Positions 1 through 8,025 of a stretch of DNA of 64,000 nt are shown in pieces. Under the pieces are notes generated by a model, which was given only the letters and a program-made list of their open reading frames with translations, did no database searches and was not told where the DNA came from. Every line of letters starts with the position of its first letter. The stretch's first letter is position 1. Origin of the DNA: Flavobacterium psychrophilum (GTDB lineage Bacteria > Bacteroidota > Bacteroidia > Flavobacteriales > Flavobacteriaceae); the NCBI GenBank assembly GCA_022730285.1, contig DZCQ01000001.1, positions 49,163 to 113,162 of the forward strand, read 5' to 3'. A program made the translations under genes and the position numbers.

Positions 1-131
1 GCAATTTCTATATCTTGTTTTAAGGTAAAAAGATGCGGTATTTGGATAGGATCACTTTCTATAAAATTTGGATTGTTGTATAATTGCACTTTTTCGTCAA
101 GAAAAGGCTTTAACTCACTAAAATTTATCAT
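1..131 (-). CDS. DUF2400 (TIGR02757) family protein, N-terminal fragment
   Basis: Only the first 43 codons are inside the window; the gene runs off the left edge. The visible part begins MINFSELKPFLDEKV and contains the segment YNNPNFIESDPIQIPH, which I recognise as the conserved start of the TIGR02757/DUF2400 family, common in Bacteroidota and of unknown function. It begins 3 bp after the stop codon of the upstream ABC ATPase gene, so the two are probably co-transcribed. The family call rests on recall of the N-terminus only. Confidence 0.75.
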   Translation of the reverse strand, partial: MINFSELKPFLDEKVQLYNNPNFIESDPIQIPHLFTLKQDIEI

Positions 132-134
132 TTT

Positions 135-842
135 TTAGATAGAAATTGAATTTTCACTTGCAATAGAGGTGTTTTTCACTTCTTTTTTTATTAGTCCATT
201 TACCATCACCAGCTTTCTGTCTGCCATATCAGCAAGTTCTTCATTGTGCGTAATTATTACAAATGTTTGGTTAAATTCTTCTCGAAGTTTAAAAAACAAT
301 TCATGTAAGTTTCGTGCCGATTCACTATCTAAGTTTCCAGAGGGTTCGTCCGCAAATATAACTGCGGGTTTGTTAATTAAAGCTCTTGCAACAGCTACCC
401 TTTGTTGTTCTCCTCCAGATAATTGGTTGGGTTTATGGTGCAATCTGTCTTTTAATCCTAGGTAGGTTAATATTTTTTTTGCCTCGAAAATGGTGTCGTT
501 TTTATCTTTTTTTGCAATAAATGCAGGAATGCAAACATTCTCTATTGCTGTAAATTCTGGTAATAGCTGATGAAACTGAAATATAAATCCAATATTGTGA
601 TTTCTAAAACTAGATAGTTCCTTGTCGTTTAGTGTTAAAACATTTGTTTGATTGATTAGAAGTTGCATTTCTGGAACTTGCGTTGGTTTATCTAGTGTGC
701 CTAAAATTTGCAAAAGTGTTGTTTTTCCTGCTCCAGAAGCTCCTACCACCGATACTATTTCTCCTTTTTCTATATGCAAATCTACACCCTTTAGTACTTG
801 AAGGGTATCGTAATATTTTTGAATATTTTTAGCTGTAATCAT
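135..842 (-). CDS. LolD-like ABC transporter ATP-binding protein
   Basis: A 235-aa ABC ATPase of the LolD/MacB/FtsE subgroup, which normally drives a membrane permease moving lipoproteins or other envelope substrates. It has a Walker [10 protein letters not shown], a signature [15 protein letters not shown], a Walker [13 protein letters not shown] with the catalytic Glu, and a switch histidine in VIITHN. I start it at ATG 842 ([11 protein letters not shown]), where the family begins; a longer frame to 866 would add eight unrelated residues. No permease gene is adjacent, so the partner must be encoded elsewhere, as is usual for lolD in Flavobacteriaceae. The exact substrate cannot be read from this sequence. 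Confidence 0.85.
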   Translation of the reverse strand: MITAKNIQKYYDTLQVLKGVDLHIEKGEIVSVVGASGAGKTTLLQILGTLDKPTQVPEMQLLINQTNVLTLNDKELSSFRNHNIGFIFQFHQLLPEFTAIENVCIPAFIAKKDKNDTIFEAKKILTYLGLKDRLHHKPNQLSGGEQQRVAVARALINKPAVIFADEPSGNLDSESARNLHELFFKLREEFNQTFVIITHNEELADMADRKLVMVNGLIKKEVKNTSIASENSISI

Positions 843-957
843 ACAATAGTTTTTACAAAGTAACAATTTTTTTTCTAATTGAAATCTAAAATTTATATTA
901 AATAGGGCTATTTCACGAAAAGAACATCTTTTTTTTTGCCTTAATTTATGTTTTTTT

Positions 958-1052
958 GCGTGAGGGATAGAAGCGGTATCCTTATGTGTAGCGATAGCGA
1001 AACAAAAGATTTAGCGAAAAGCCCGACCCGTAGTTTACGAAGGGTCACGCCC
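958..1052. repeat. 95-bp hairpin-rich dispersed repeat (family A) in a 370-bp non-coding stretch
   Basis: This segment is visibly richer in G+C than its surroundings and lies in the gap between 843 and 1212. Its ends are inverted: GCGTGAGGG at the left and GGGTCACGC at the right (six perfect terminal pairs). Inside are an imperfect hairpin (ATCCTT near 978 against AAAGAT near 1006, with GCG/AGC pairing in the arm) and a hairpin GACCC/GGGTC at 1025-1046 enclosing GTA/TAC. I recall near-identical elements scattered between genes in Flavobacterium genomes; only one copy is in this window. I see no gene or clear promoter in the remaining flanks (843-957 and 1053-1212). Confidence 0.7.
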
Positions 1053-1212
1053 AAATGGTTCTTTTGCTGATTAGTATAGAATTTAGTATTCAATAGTATT
1101 TTTTATACAGCATGTTTTTGCCGATTGTTTTATTAAAACGAATGATAATATTTAGTTAAATTAAATTGCAGTATTATTTTATTTCCTAATTTTAAAAAAT
1201 AATTTAAAAATC

Positions 1213-1845
1213 ATGAAAACAATTTTATTAACTATCTTCACAATTATTACCTTGAGTTGTCAATCTAAAAGTCCTTCAAAAGAGATTGTGAAAATCCCAA
1301 CCACTATGACAAAATCAGAAAAAGCTATTTTTGCAGGAGGATGCTTTTGGTGTACCGAAGCTATTTTTTTAGAACTTAAAGGTGTGATAAGTATTAAGCC
1401 AGGCTATATTGGTGGAAAAAAGGCAAATCCAAGTTACGAGGAGGTTTGTACTGGGAATACTGGGCATGCCGAAGCAATTGAAATTGTGTATAATCCATCG
1501 GAAATATCTTATGTAGAATTATTAGAGGTGTTTTTTGAAACGCATGATCCTACCACCATGAACCGACAAGGGGCAGATGTTGGTTCGCAATATAGAAGTG
1601 AAGTTTTTGCAACTACCAATGCTCAATTTGATTTAGCTAAAAAGTATATAGAAACATTAAATGGGGAGAATATTTTTGGTAAAAAAGTGGTTACAAAAGT
1701 AAGTATGGCTCCTACTTTTTATATCGCAGAGGATTATCACCAGAATTATTATAATCAGAATAAAGATAAGTCTTACTGCTCTTATGTAATTACTCCTAAA
1801 TTGGATAAAGTTCGAGAAAAATTTAAAAAATATCTAAAAAAATAA
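1213..1845 (+). CDS. msrA: peptide-methionine (S)-S-oxide reductase, lipoprotein form
   Basis: A 210-aa MsrA that reduces methionine-S-sulfoxide in proteins. The nucleophilic motif GCFWC is at residues 43-47, and a resolving-type Cys sits near the C-terminus (KSYCSYV). The GHAEAIEIVY and NRQGADVGSQYRS segments are typical of the family. The first 16 residues form a hydrophobic signal ending in TLSC, a plausible lipobox, so the mature enzyme is probably anchored at the envelope by Cys16 rather than cytosolic. It is monocistronic by context, following a repeat-bearing non-coding stretch. Function is secure; localisation is inferred. Confidence 0.93.
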   Translation: MKTILLTIFTIITLSCQSKSPSKEIVKIPTTMTKSEKAIFAGGCFWCTEAIFLELKGVISIKPGYIGGKKANPSYEEVCTGNTGHAEAIEIVYNPSEISYVELLEVFFETHDPTTMNRQGADVGSQYRSEVFATTNAQFDLAKKYIETLNGENIFGKKVVTKVSMAPTFYIAEDYHQNYYNQNKDKSYCSYVITPKLDKVREKFKKYLKK

Positions 1846-1954
1846 TTCTATTTCTGTTATATCAAGGTTTTATTTTGGCATTGATTTTGCTATTTTATAG
1901 TAAGGAGAGTTCTAAAAATTAGTCTTTTGTAAATTTATTTTTTTTGCTGATAGC

Positions 1955-1962
1955 TATTTTTG
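1955..1962 (+). promoter_or_regulatory. putative -7 promoter element (TAnnTTTG)
   Basis: TATTTTTG matches the Bacteroidota -7 consensus and lies 26 bp before the ATG at 1989. The nearest upstream TTTG (1926-1929) is 25 bp away, slightly further than the usual spacing, so this is a tentative call. Confidence 0.35.
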
Positions 1963-1988
1963 AACTCCACCTTAAATAAAAAAATATA

Positions 1989-2291
1989 ATGACTGATATG
2001 GATAAAACCGTAGTGTTTACTAAAGCAAAAGACTACAAATTTGTAAAATTATTTGTAGGTATTCTTTTTGATTTAATAGGAATGCTTTCCTATATTATTC
2101 CGTTTTTTGCTGAAATTACGGACATTATATGGGCTCCAATTGCGGGTTTTACTCTTGCTTATATGTACAAAGGGGCGGTTGGAAAAATAGGAGGTATTAT
2201 TACTTTTTTAGAAGAAGTAATACCGGGTACCGATTTTATCCCTACTTTTACCATTATTTGGTTTTATGAGTATTATTTCCAAAAAAAATAA
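1989..2291 (+). CDS. small hydrophobic protein, unknown function
   Basis: A 100-aa protein with a short charged N-terminus (MTDMDKTVVFTKAKDYKF), two hydrophobic helices (about residues 20-65) and a hydrophobic, aromatic C-terminal segment ending FYEYYFQKK. A glycine-rich stretch GAVGKIGGI and the acidic EEVIPGTDF lie in between. It is likely an inner-membrane protein. I do not recognise a named domain, though similar small membrane proteins occur in flavobacteria. It stands alone between msrA and a converging minus-strand block, with its own putative promoter. Reading frame and composition look genuinely coding. Confidence 0.75.
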   Translation: MTDMDKTVVFTKAKDYKFVKLFVGILFDLIGMLSYIIPFFAEITDIIWAPIAGFTLAYMYKGAVGKIGGIITFLEEVIPGTDFIPTFTIIWFYEYYFQKK

Positions 2292-2504
2292 TCTATTTGC
2301 TATATTTTGCAGAATTAATTTTGTGGTAATTTAGCATACAAAAATAAGTCGAAAGTTTTAATGTAATAAAGTAAAAAGTTATGTATTTGGTGAAAAAGAT
2401 CCTTAACGAGCTGTAATCTGCGTATTACCAAATAAAAAAGGATTTTTAAATTAAAAAAACAAAACAGCTTTCTGCTAATTTTTAGAACCCACCTAAAAAT
2501 AAAC

Positions 2505-2533
2505 AAGCGATTTAAAGGGTGTTTAAATCGCTT
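2505..2533. terminator. bidirectional hairpin terminator between converging genes
   Basis: A perfect 12-bp stem (2505-2516 pairing with 2522-2533) closes a 5-nt loop (GGGTG). It lies between the plus-strand gene ending at 2291 and the minus-strand gene ending at 2558 and is flanked by A/T-rich sequence on both sides. It most likely ends the minus-strand DUF349 transcript and may also end the plus-strand one. Confidence 0.7.
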
Positions 2534-2557
2534 ATTTGTACAAATGTGTTTTATGAT

Positions 2558-4441
2558 TTAGTTAGAAATATTTCTTACTTGTTTTAATTTCTCTTTCCAT
2601 GTAAGCAATTCTTCTTTGTTTTTTTCGATATTTTTTAATACTTCTAACACCATTGGATTGTCTTTTTTAGCATTGGCAAAAAATTGAATGTTGTTTTCTA
2701 ACTGAAAAATTTCATGTTGTAATTCTTCTACTTTTCTGGAAAGAAATATTTTTTCTCCTTCAATTTTTCTAGAATCATTTGCTTCGGTTAGCTGCTCCAT
2801 TCTATTGCTAAAACGCATCATCTCGGTTTCTTTTTTACTCAAACTTAGTTTCTCGAACAATACATCTAGTATTTTGTTGAATTTTCCTTCAATGTGACGT
2901 CTTGCAAATGGTACTTTTCCTATGTTTTTCCAAGCTTCAATATGGGATTTTATGGAATCCAAATCTGCTTTGTGTTCTCCTATTAACTGAAAATCTTTTA
3001 GTTTTTCTAAATATTCTTTCTTAGTCTCAAAAGCTTTTAATTCTTCTTCTTCGTTTTCATTTCGAGATGCGTGCAATCTGTCAAAATAGTGATTGCAAGC
3101 TGCTCTAAATTCTTTCCAAATAGTATCAGAATATTTTCTTGGTACATGTCCTACTTGTTTCCAATCTTCCTGAACTTTTTTCATTAAGGGAGTTGTTTTT
3201 TCAAAATCTGTACTCTCTTGAAGTTCTTTGGCTTTTGCAATAAGGGCATATTTTTTGTCAAGATTTGTATTTTGTTCCTTTTTAATGTCTTTGTAAAACG
3301 AATTTTTAAATACATTAAAATTTCTGACAGCATTTTTAAAATTGCTCCAAGTTTGTTCGTTTACTTCCGCAGGAACTTTACCAGTAATGAAAAATAGTTC
3401 TCTTAATGCTTCAATTTTATCTACCTGAGTTTGCCAACCACTGTGTTCTACAATTTGTTGTGTGGCTATTTCTTCTATTTGGGCAATAATTTGTTGCTTT
3501 TTAGTAAGATTTTCCAGTTCAATAGCATGTTGTTTTTCTAGTAGTACTTCTCTTTTTTCATGCATTTGTCTGGTTAATTCGCTAAATGCATTCCAAATAT
3601 CTTCTCTAAATTCTGACGAAACTGGCCCTATATCTTCTTTCCAAAGTTTGTGTAATAATTGCAATTCTTTAAAAGCTTTGGCAACATCTTCTTCGTTAAT
3701 TAATGCTTGTGCTCTGGTAATAATCTTTACTTTTTCTTCCAGATTATGTTTGAAATCTATATCTCTTGCTTCTCTATCTAAGTGTAAATAATCGTAAAAA
3801 TTTTCTAGATGAAAGTGGTAATTATTCCAAACATGGTTGTATTTGTCTTTTGGAATGGAACCTGCATTTTTCCATTTTTCTCTAAGATCATTAAATTGTT
3901 TTAAGTTGTCTTTAATGTCTTGGCTAGAATTTAAAAGAGATTTTAATTGCTCTATTATTGCAAGTCGATTTTCAAGGTTATTTTTTAAAGTATTTTCTAA
4001 ATTTTTAAAATGACTATTTTTTTTATTTCTAAAGGTAGCATATAAGCTATCAAATTTTTCTTTTAAAGGAAAATGGTATTCAAAATTATCTTCTTTTTCT
4101 GTATTTTCTGCTAGAAATTCTTCTTTTTTCTTATCAATATAGTGGTTATATTTTGTTAAAAAAACAGATTTTATCTCTTCTACATGATTTTTAACTTGCA
4201 AAAAAGTGTCTAAGGCTACTAATTTTTCAAGTTTTTGCACAAGGCTTTCTATGTCTAACTCTTCGTAATTTTGCATCGGAATTTCTGGAATATCTTCCGT
4301 ATTTGCTTCTTCGTTATTTTCGGCATTCAAATTTTCTATGTTTTGAACAGCAAAATTCACATTTTCAGAGTTTTCTATTAGTACTTCTTGTATTTGATTT
4401 CCATCTGCTTGTGGCAGGTTATCATGTTGTTCTTCGTGCAT
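2558..4441 (-). CDS. DUF349 repeat protein
   Basis: A 627-aa, highly charged, largely helical protein with no signal peptide or membrane segment. After an acidic N-terminal tail (residues 1-75) I count five copies of the DUF349 unit, a three-helix module with the pattern W...G.(V/I)P......W..F, at about 150-222, 235-300, 318-390, 400-460 and 475-540. The third copy has Phe in place of the first Trp and the fifth lacks the second Trp. A coiled-coil tail follows (550-627). The molecular role of DUF349 proteins is not settled. It is downstream of aroE and a TPR gene, an order I associate with flavobacteria. Confidence 0.88.
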   Translation of the reverse strand: MHEEQHDNLPQADGNQIQEVLIENSENVNFAVQNIENLNAENNEEANTEDIPEIPMQNYEELDIESLVQKLEKLVALDTFLQVKNHVEEIKSVFLTKYNHYIDKKKEEFLAENTEKEDNFEYHFPLKEKFDSLYATFRNKKNSHFKNLENTLKNNLENRLAIIEQLKSLLNSSQDIKDNLKQFNDLREKWKNAGSIPKDKYNHVWNNYHFHLENFYDYLHLDREARDIDFKHNLEEKVKIITRAQALINEEDVAKAFKELQLLHKLWKEDIGPVSSEFREDIWNAFSELTRQMHEKREVLLEKQHAIELENLTKKQQIIAQIEEIATQQIVEHSGWQTQVDKIEALRELFFITGKVPAEVNEQTWSNFKNAVRNFNVFKNSFYKDIKKEQNTNLDKKYALIAKAKELQESTDFEKTTPLMKKVQEDWKQVGHVPRKYSDTIWKEFRAACNHYFDRLHASRNENEEEELKAFETKKEYLEKLKDFQLIGEHKADLDSIKSHIEAWKNIGKVPFARRHIEGKFNKILDVLFEKLSLSKKETEMMRFSNRMEQLTEANDSRKIEGEKIFLSRKVEELQHEIFQLENNIQFFANAKKDNPMVLEVLKNIEKNKEELLTWKEKLKQVRNISN

Positions 4442-4584
4442 GGTGCAGGATATTTACGGATTTATTTGGCACCGAAGTTACTAAAAACACTTTAATAAAT
4501 AAAACAAAATTCTAAAATAGTTACAGTGAACCATTTTTGGTAGTAAATGTTGGATTTGTCCGTTTTAAAATTGTATCTTTTTTG

Positions 4585-5322
4585 CTATTCGTTCCAAATT
4601 TCCCAAGATTTTTCTGCCTGAAATACAAGCATATCGTAGCCATTTTGTATATCTGCACCTTGTTTTGCTGCTTTTTGCAAAAATTGTGTTTGTGTAGGAT
4701 TGTAAATTAAATCGAAAGCAAAATGCGTATTGTTAATAAGGTGATAGGGTATTGGTGGAAAATTTTCAACACTTGGAAAGGTTCCAATTGGTGTGCAATT
4801 TATAATAATTTGATATTTGTTAAAAAGGGTTTGATTTAAGTCTTGGTAACTTATAGAATTTGGTTTTGCACTACTGCTAACATATACCGTAGGAATTTCT
4901 ATTTGTTTTAATGCATAAGCAACTGCTTTTGCGGCACCACCAGTTCCTAAAATAATTGCTTTTTTATGATTCGGTTTTAATGTTTTTTGTAAAGATTTTA
5001 AAAAGCCGTAGTAATCTGTATTATAGCCTACAACTGTCTTGTTTTTTGTGATTTTCAAGGTGTTTACCGCTCCAATTTCTCTAGCTTCTTTGCTGCAATC
5101 GTCTAGAAACGGGATAATTGTTTCTTTGTACGGAATGGTTACATTAAGACCTATCAAATTTGGATTTTTTTGTAAAATGTCTTTAAATTGGGTTATATTT
5201 TCTATATCGAAATTTTCATAGGAATATTCGGATTCTATTTTTGAGGCAATAAATTTCTCTGTAAAATGTTTTTTAGAAAAAGAATAGCTAATATTTTTTC
5301 CTAGTAGTCCAAGTTTTTTCAT
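4585..5322 (-). CDS. aroE: shikimate dehydrogenase (NADP+)
   Basis: A 245-aa AroE catalysing reduction of 3-dehydroshikimate to shikimate in aromatic amino-acid synthesis. The substrate-binding segment (S13, S15 in NISYSFSKKHF) is at the N-terminus, the catalytic Lys66 in NVTIPYK, and the catalytic Asp103 in GYNTDYYGF. The NADP-binding loop GTGGAAKA is at 126-133. It is shorter than the E. coli enzyme (about 272 aa), mainly through short loops and C-terminus, which is normal in Bacteroidota. Only 7 bp separate it from the upstream TPR gene, so the two share a transcript. Confidence 0.95.
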   Translation of the reverse strand: MKKLGLLGKNISYSFSKKHFTEKFIASKIESEYSYENFDIENITQFKDILQKNPNLIGLNVTIPYKETIIPFLDDCSKEAREIGAVNTLKITKNKTVVGYNTDYYGFLKSLQKTLKPNHKKAIILGTGGAAKAVAYALKQIEIPTVYVSSSAKPNSISYQDLNQTLFNKYQIIINCTPIGTFPSVENFPPIPYHLINNTHFAFDLIYNPTQTQFLQKAAKQGADIQNGYDMLVFQAEKSWEIWNE

Positions 5323-5329
5323 TAGTTAT

Positions 5330-6727
5330 TTATTGTAAACGATACATTTTGACGTATTCTTGTACTATTTTTTGTTCCCAAACGGTAGGGAATTTATTTT
5401 CTAATATTTTTTTGTTGTTGTAATCTTCTCTTAATGCGTTGCTTAGATAATAAATTCCTTTTTCTTTTTCGTTAAGTATAAAATAAATCCCTGCCAATCT
5501 GTATTCAATTTCGCTATTGTCTGGAAAATAATTTGATGCTTGGAATAAAATTTGCACAATAGCATCAAATTCTCCTAAAAGTTGTAAGCTATCTGCCCAA
5601 GAAATCCATGTGTCTAACTGATTGTCACCACATTCAATAGCTTTTCTATATCCATATTCGGATTCTTCAAAAAAATTAAGTGCTTGTGTAATAGTAGCAT
5701 ATCGTTTCCAATAGGTTTTGTTTTCTTCTTCTATTGAAATTGCTTTGTTTAAAAAATGGAGTGCTTTGGTGTTGTTTTTTTGACGAAAATAAAAATCGGT
5801 CATTGCAATCCAACCTTTGTCCAATAAAGGGTCTTCATGAATGGTTTGGTTGTAAAATTGTAGTGCTTTTACGTTATTCCCTAATTTTTCGTAGCATTTG
5901 CCTATTCTTAGTAGTGCATAAGAGGTAGGGTCGTCTAATCGGATTGTTTCGTTATAGTTTTCGATGGCTTCAAGATAGCGTTTTAGTCTTTCTAGCGTTT
6001 TAGCTTTTTCCATAAAAGCACCTAAAAATTCATCGTCTATTACCGTTGCATAGTCAAAAGCTCGTAATGCTTGCTCATATTGTTTTAGCCCATAATGCAA
6101 TCTCCCTAATTGATGCCATGCTATTTCGCTATACGGATTGGTATCTATATATTTGTTTATGTATTGAATTGCTTGTTCATTTTGACTCAGAAATTCAAAG
6201 CAATACACCACATTATACAAACTTGCTTGTTCTTCTTGGTCAGATTCTAAACATTTTATAAAATTTTCTTTTGCCAATTCTACTTCGTCTAAAAAGAGGT
6301 ACTCCATTCCTAGTAAATTATACACATCTGCAAAATCTTCTGTGTATTGTAAAGCTATTTTTAAATATTCTACTGCTTTTAAATGGTTGTCTTTTTTAGA
6401 GTGTATGTTTGCTTTTTGTATGTATATTTCTTCGTTTGTAGGCTCTATAGAATAGAGGTCGTTTAGTATTTTTTCAGCTACTTCTAGCTTGTCATCATAG
6501 ATAAGCATTTCTACTTGTACTAGTTTTAATCCTGTTGAGTTTGGATGTTGTTCTAGTCCTAGTTTTAAAGCTTTTTTTGCTAATGCAGTTTTGCCTATGT
6601 CTAGGTAATGCATAATTATATCTTCAAATTCTTCAGAATCAAAAAATAAAACTTTATTGGTTTTAATCATTGATTCAAATTTGGATAGAGATCTGTTGTA
6701 ATCTTCTTCTTCTTGGCTCAATTGCAT
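5330..6727 (-). CDS. tetratricopeptide repeat protein
   Basis: A 465-aa soluble protein made almost entirely of TPR units: alternating helices with the W/L-G-Y-A-F-A-P spacing are visible from about residue 40 to 440, for example LGRLHYGLKQYEQALRAFDYA and LLRIGKCYEKLGNNVKALQFY. There is no signal peptide, so it is probably a cytosolic scaffold or adaptor. It heads the TPR-aroE transcript. The partner proteins are unknown; the link to aroE is by position only. Confidence 0.88.
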   Translation of the reverse strand: MQLSQEEEDYNRSLSKFESMIKTNKVLFFDSEEFEDIIMHYLDIGKTALAKKALKLGLEQHPNSTGLKLVQVEMLIYDDKLEVAEKILNDLYSIEPTNEEIYIQKANIHSKKDNHLKAVEYLKIALQYTEDFADVYNLLGMEYLFLDEVELAKENFIKCLESDQEEQASLYNVVYCFEFLSQNEQAIQYINKYIDTNPYSEIAWHQLGRLHYGLKQYEQALRAFDYATVIDDEFLGAFMEKAKTLERLKRYLEAIENYNETIRLDDPTSYALLRIGKCYEKLGNNVKALQFYNQTIHEDPLLDKGWIAMTDFYFRQKNNTKALHFLNKAISIEEENKTYWKRYATITQALNFFEESEYGYRKAIECGDNQLDTWISWADSLQLLGEFDAIVQILFQASNYFPDNSEIEYRLAGIYFILNEKEKGIYYLSNALREDYNNKKILENKFPTVWEQKIVQEYVKMYRLQ

Positions 6728-6823
6728 AGTTTGAGATTAGTATTAATTACTAGTATAAAAATAAGCTTTAGAAATATATTTTCTTTTTATTTTAGTATAT
6801 GTTGTAAACAATTTAATTAACAA

Positions 6824-8011
6824 TTAAATATTATTTTCTACTTCGTTTAGAGCTTCAATAATTATGGCACAGCCAATTTTTATTTCTGCCAAACTGATGG
6901 TTAAAGGAGGTGTTATGCGTATGGCACAAGCTTCGAAAAGAAGCCAAAAGAGTATGAGTCCTTTTTCTTGGCATTTAAAAATAACTTTGTTCGTGATTTC
7001 TGGACTATCAGTCATTATAGCAAGCATTAGCCCTTCTCCTCTTATATCATTTATTAGTGGGTGTACTAGTAATTTTCTAAATAATTTTTCTTTCACTAAT
7101 ACCTCATTCATGATAGAGGTATTTGTTAATTCTTGTAGTGTTGCTAGGCAAGCTGCGGCAATAATTGGATGTCCTCCAAAGGTGGTAATGTGTCCTAATT
7201 TTGGGTTATCGGCTAATAAGTCCATTTGAGAGGCATTTGCAGTAAATGCTCCCACAGGCATTCCACCTCCCATTCCTTTTCCCATGACTAGAATGTCTGG
7301 AACTACATCATAGTTTTGAAAACCAAACAGTTTTCCAGTTCTCCCGAAACCTGGCTGAATTTCGTCTAGTATCATTAACGCACCTACTTCTGTACATTTG
7401 TTTCTTACCTTTTGCAAAAAATTGTTTTCGGGTTTTATAAATCCTGCACCACCTTGTATTGTTTCGAGGATTATAGCTGCAGTTTTTGTGGTTATTTTTT
7501 CTAAATCAGATTCGTTGTTAAAGGTTATAAAATCGACATCGGGAATTAAGGGTCTAAATATTTGTTTTCGTTCTTCAAATCCCATAATACTCATGCTTCC
7601 CATTGTATTCCCATGGTATGCGTTGTGACAGGATATGAGTTGGCTACGCCCTGTTACTCTTCTGGCTAATTTTAAGGCTCCTTCTATTGCTTCTGTGCCG
7701 GAATTTACTAGATATGTTTTGTTTAATTCTTCAGGTAGATTTTCTGCTAGTAGTTTGCACAGTTGTACGGCTGGATTTTGTACATATTCTCCATATACCA
7801 TTACATGTGAGTACAAGTCTAACTGATTTATAATAGCTTGTTTTATCTTTGGGTGTTGGTGTCCTAGTGTGCAAGCGGAGACTCCTGCTACAAAATCCAG
7901 ATATTTTTTCCCAGAAGTATTATATATATAACTTCCATTTGCGTGTGAAACCTCCATTGCAAGCGGATAGGGTGAAGTTTGTGCTTGGTATTTATAAAAA
8001 TCTTGTTTCAA
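6824..8011 (-). CDS. class III (acetylornithine/ornithine type) PLP aminotransferase
   Basis: A 395-aa fold-type I PLP enzyme. The phosphate-binding SGTEA is at 104-108, the PLP-ring Asp216 in LDEIQPGFGRTG, and the Schiff-base Lys245 in VMGKGMGGG. The family includes acetylornithine, ornithine, 4-aminobutyrate and lysine aminotransferases; the sequence alone does not fix the substrate. No arginine-synthesis genes are nearby, so I do not assign argD. The start 14 bp downstream of the OstA-like gene suggests co-transcription with it. Confidence 0.88.
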   Translation of the reverse strand: MKQDFYKYQAQTSPYPLAMEVSHANGSYIYNTSGKKYLDFVAGVSACTLGHQHPKIKQAIINQLDLYSHVMVYGEYVQNPAVQLCKLLAENLPEELNKTYLVNSGTEAIEGALKLARRVTGRSQLISCHNAYHGNTMGSMSIMGFEERKQIFRPLIPDVDFITFNNESDLEKITTKTAAIILETIQGGAGFIKPENNFLQKVRNKCTEVGALMILDEIQPGFGRTGKLFGFQNYDVVPDILVMGKGMGGGMPVGAFTANASQMDLLADNPKLGHITTFGGHPIIAAACLATLQELTNTSIMNEVLVKEKLFRKLLVHPLINDIRGEGLMLAIMTDSPEITNKVIFKCQEKGLILFWLLFEACAIRITPPLTISLAEIKIGCAIIIEALNEVENNI

Positions 8012-8025
8012 TTTAGTACAATAAT

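Noticed and set aside
2315-2506. 63-aa minus-strand open frame between the 100-aa gene and the DUF349 gene
   Set aside because: Phe/Leu-rich low-complexity translation of AT-rich DNA, ends at the terminator hairpin, no family resemblance.
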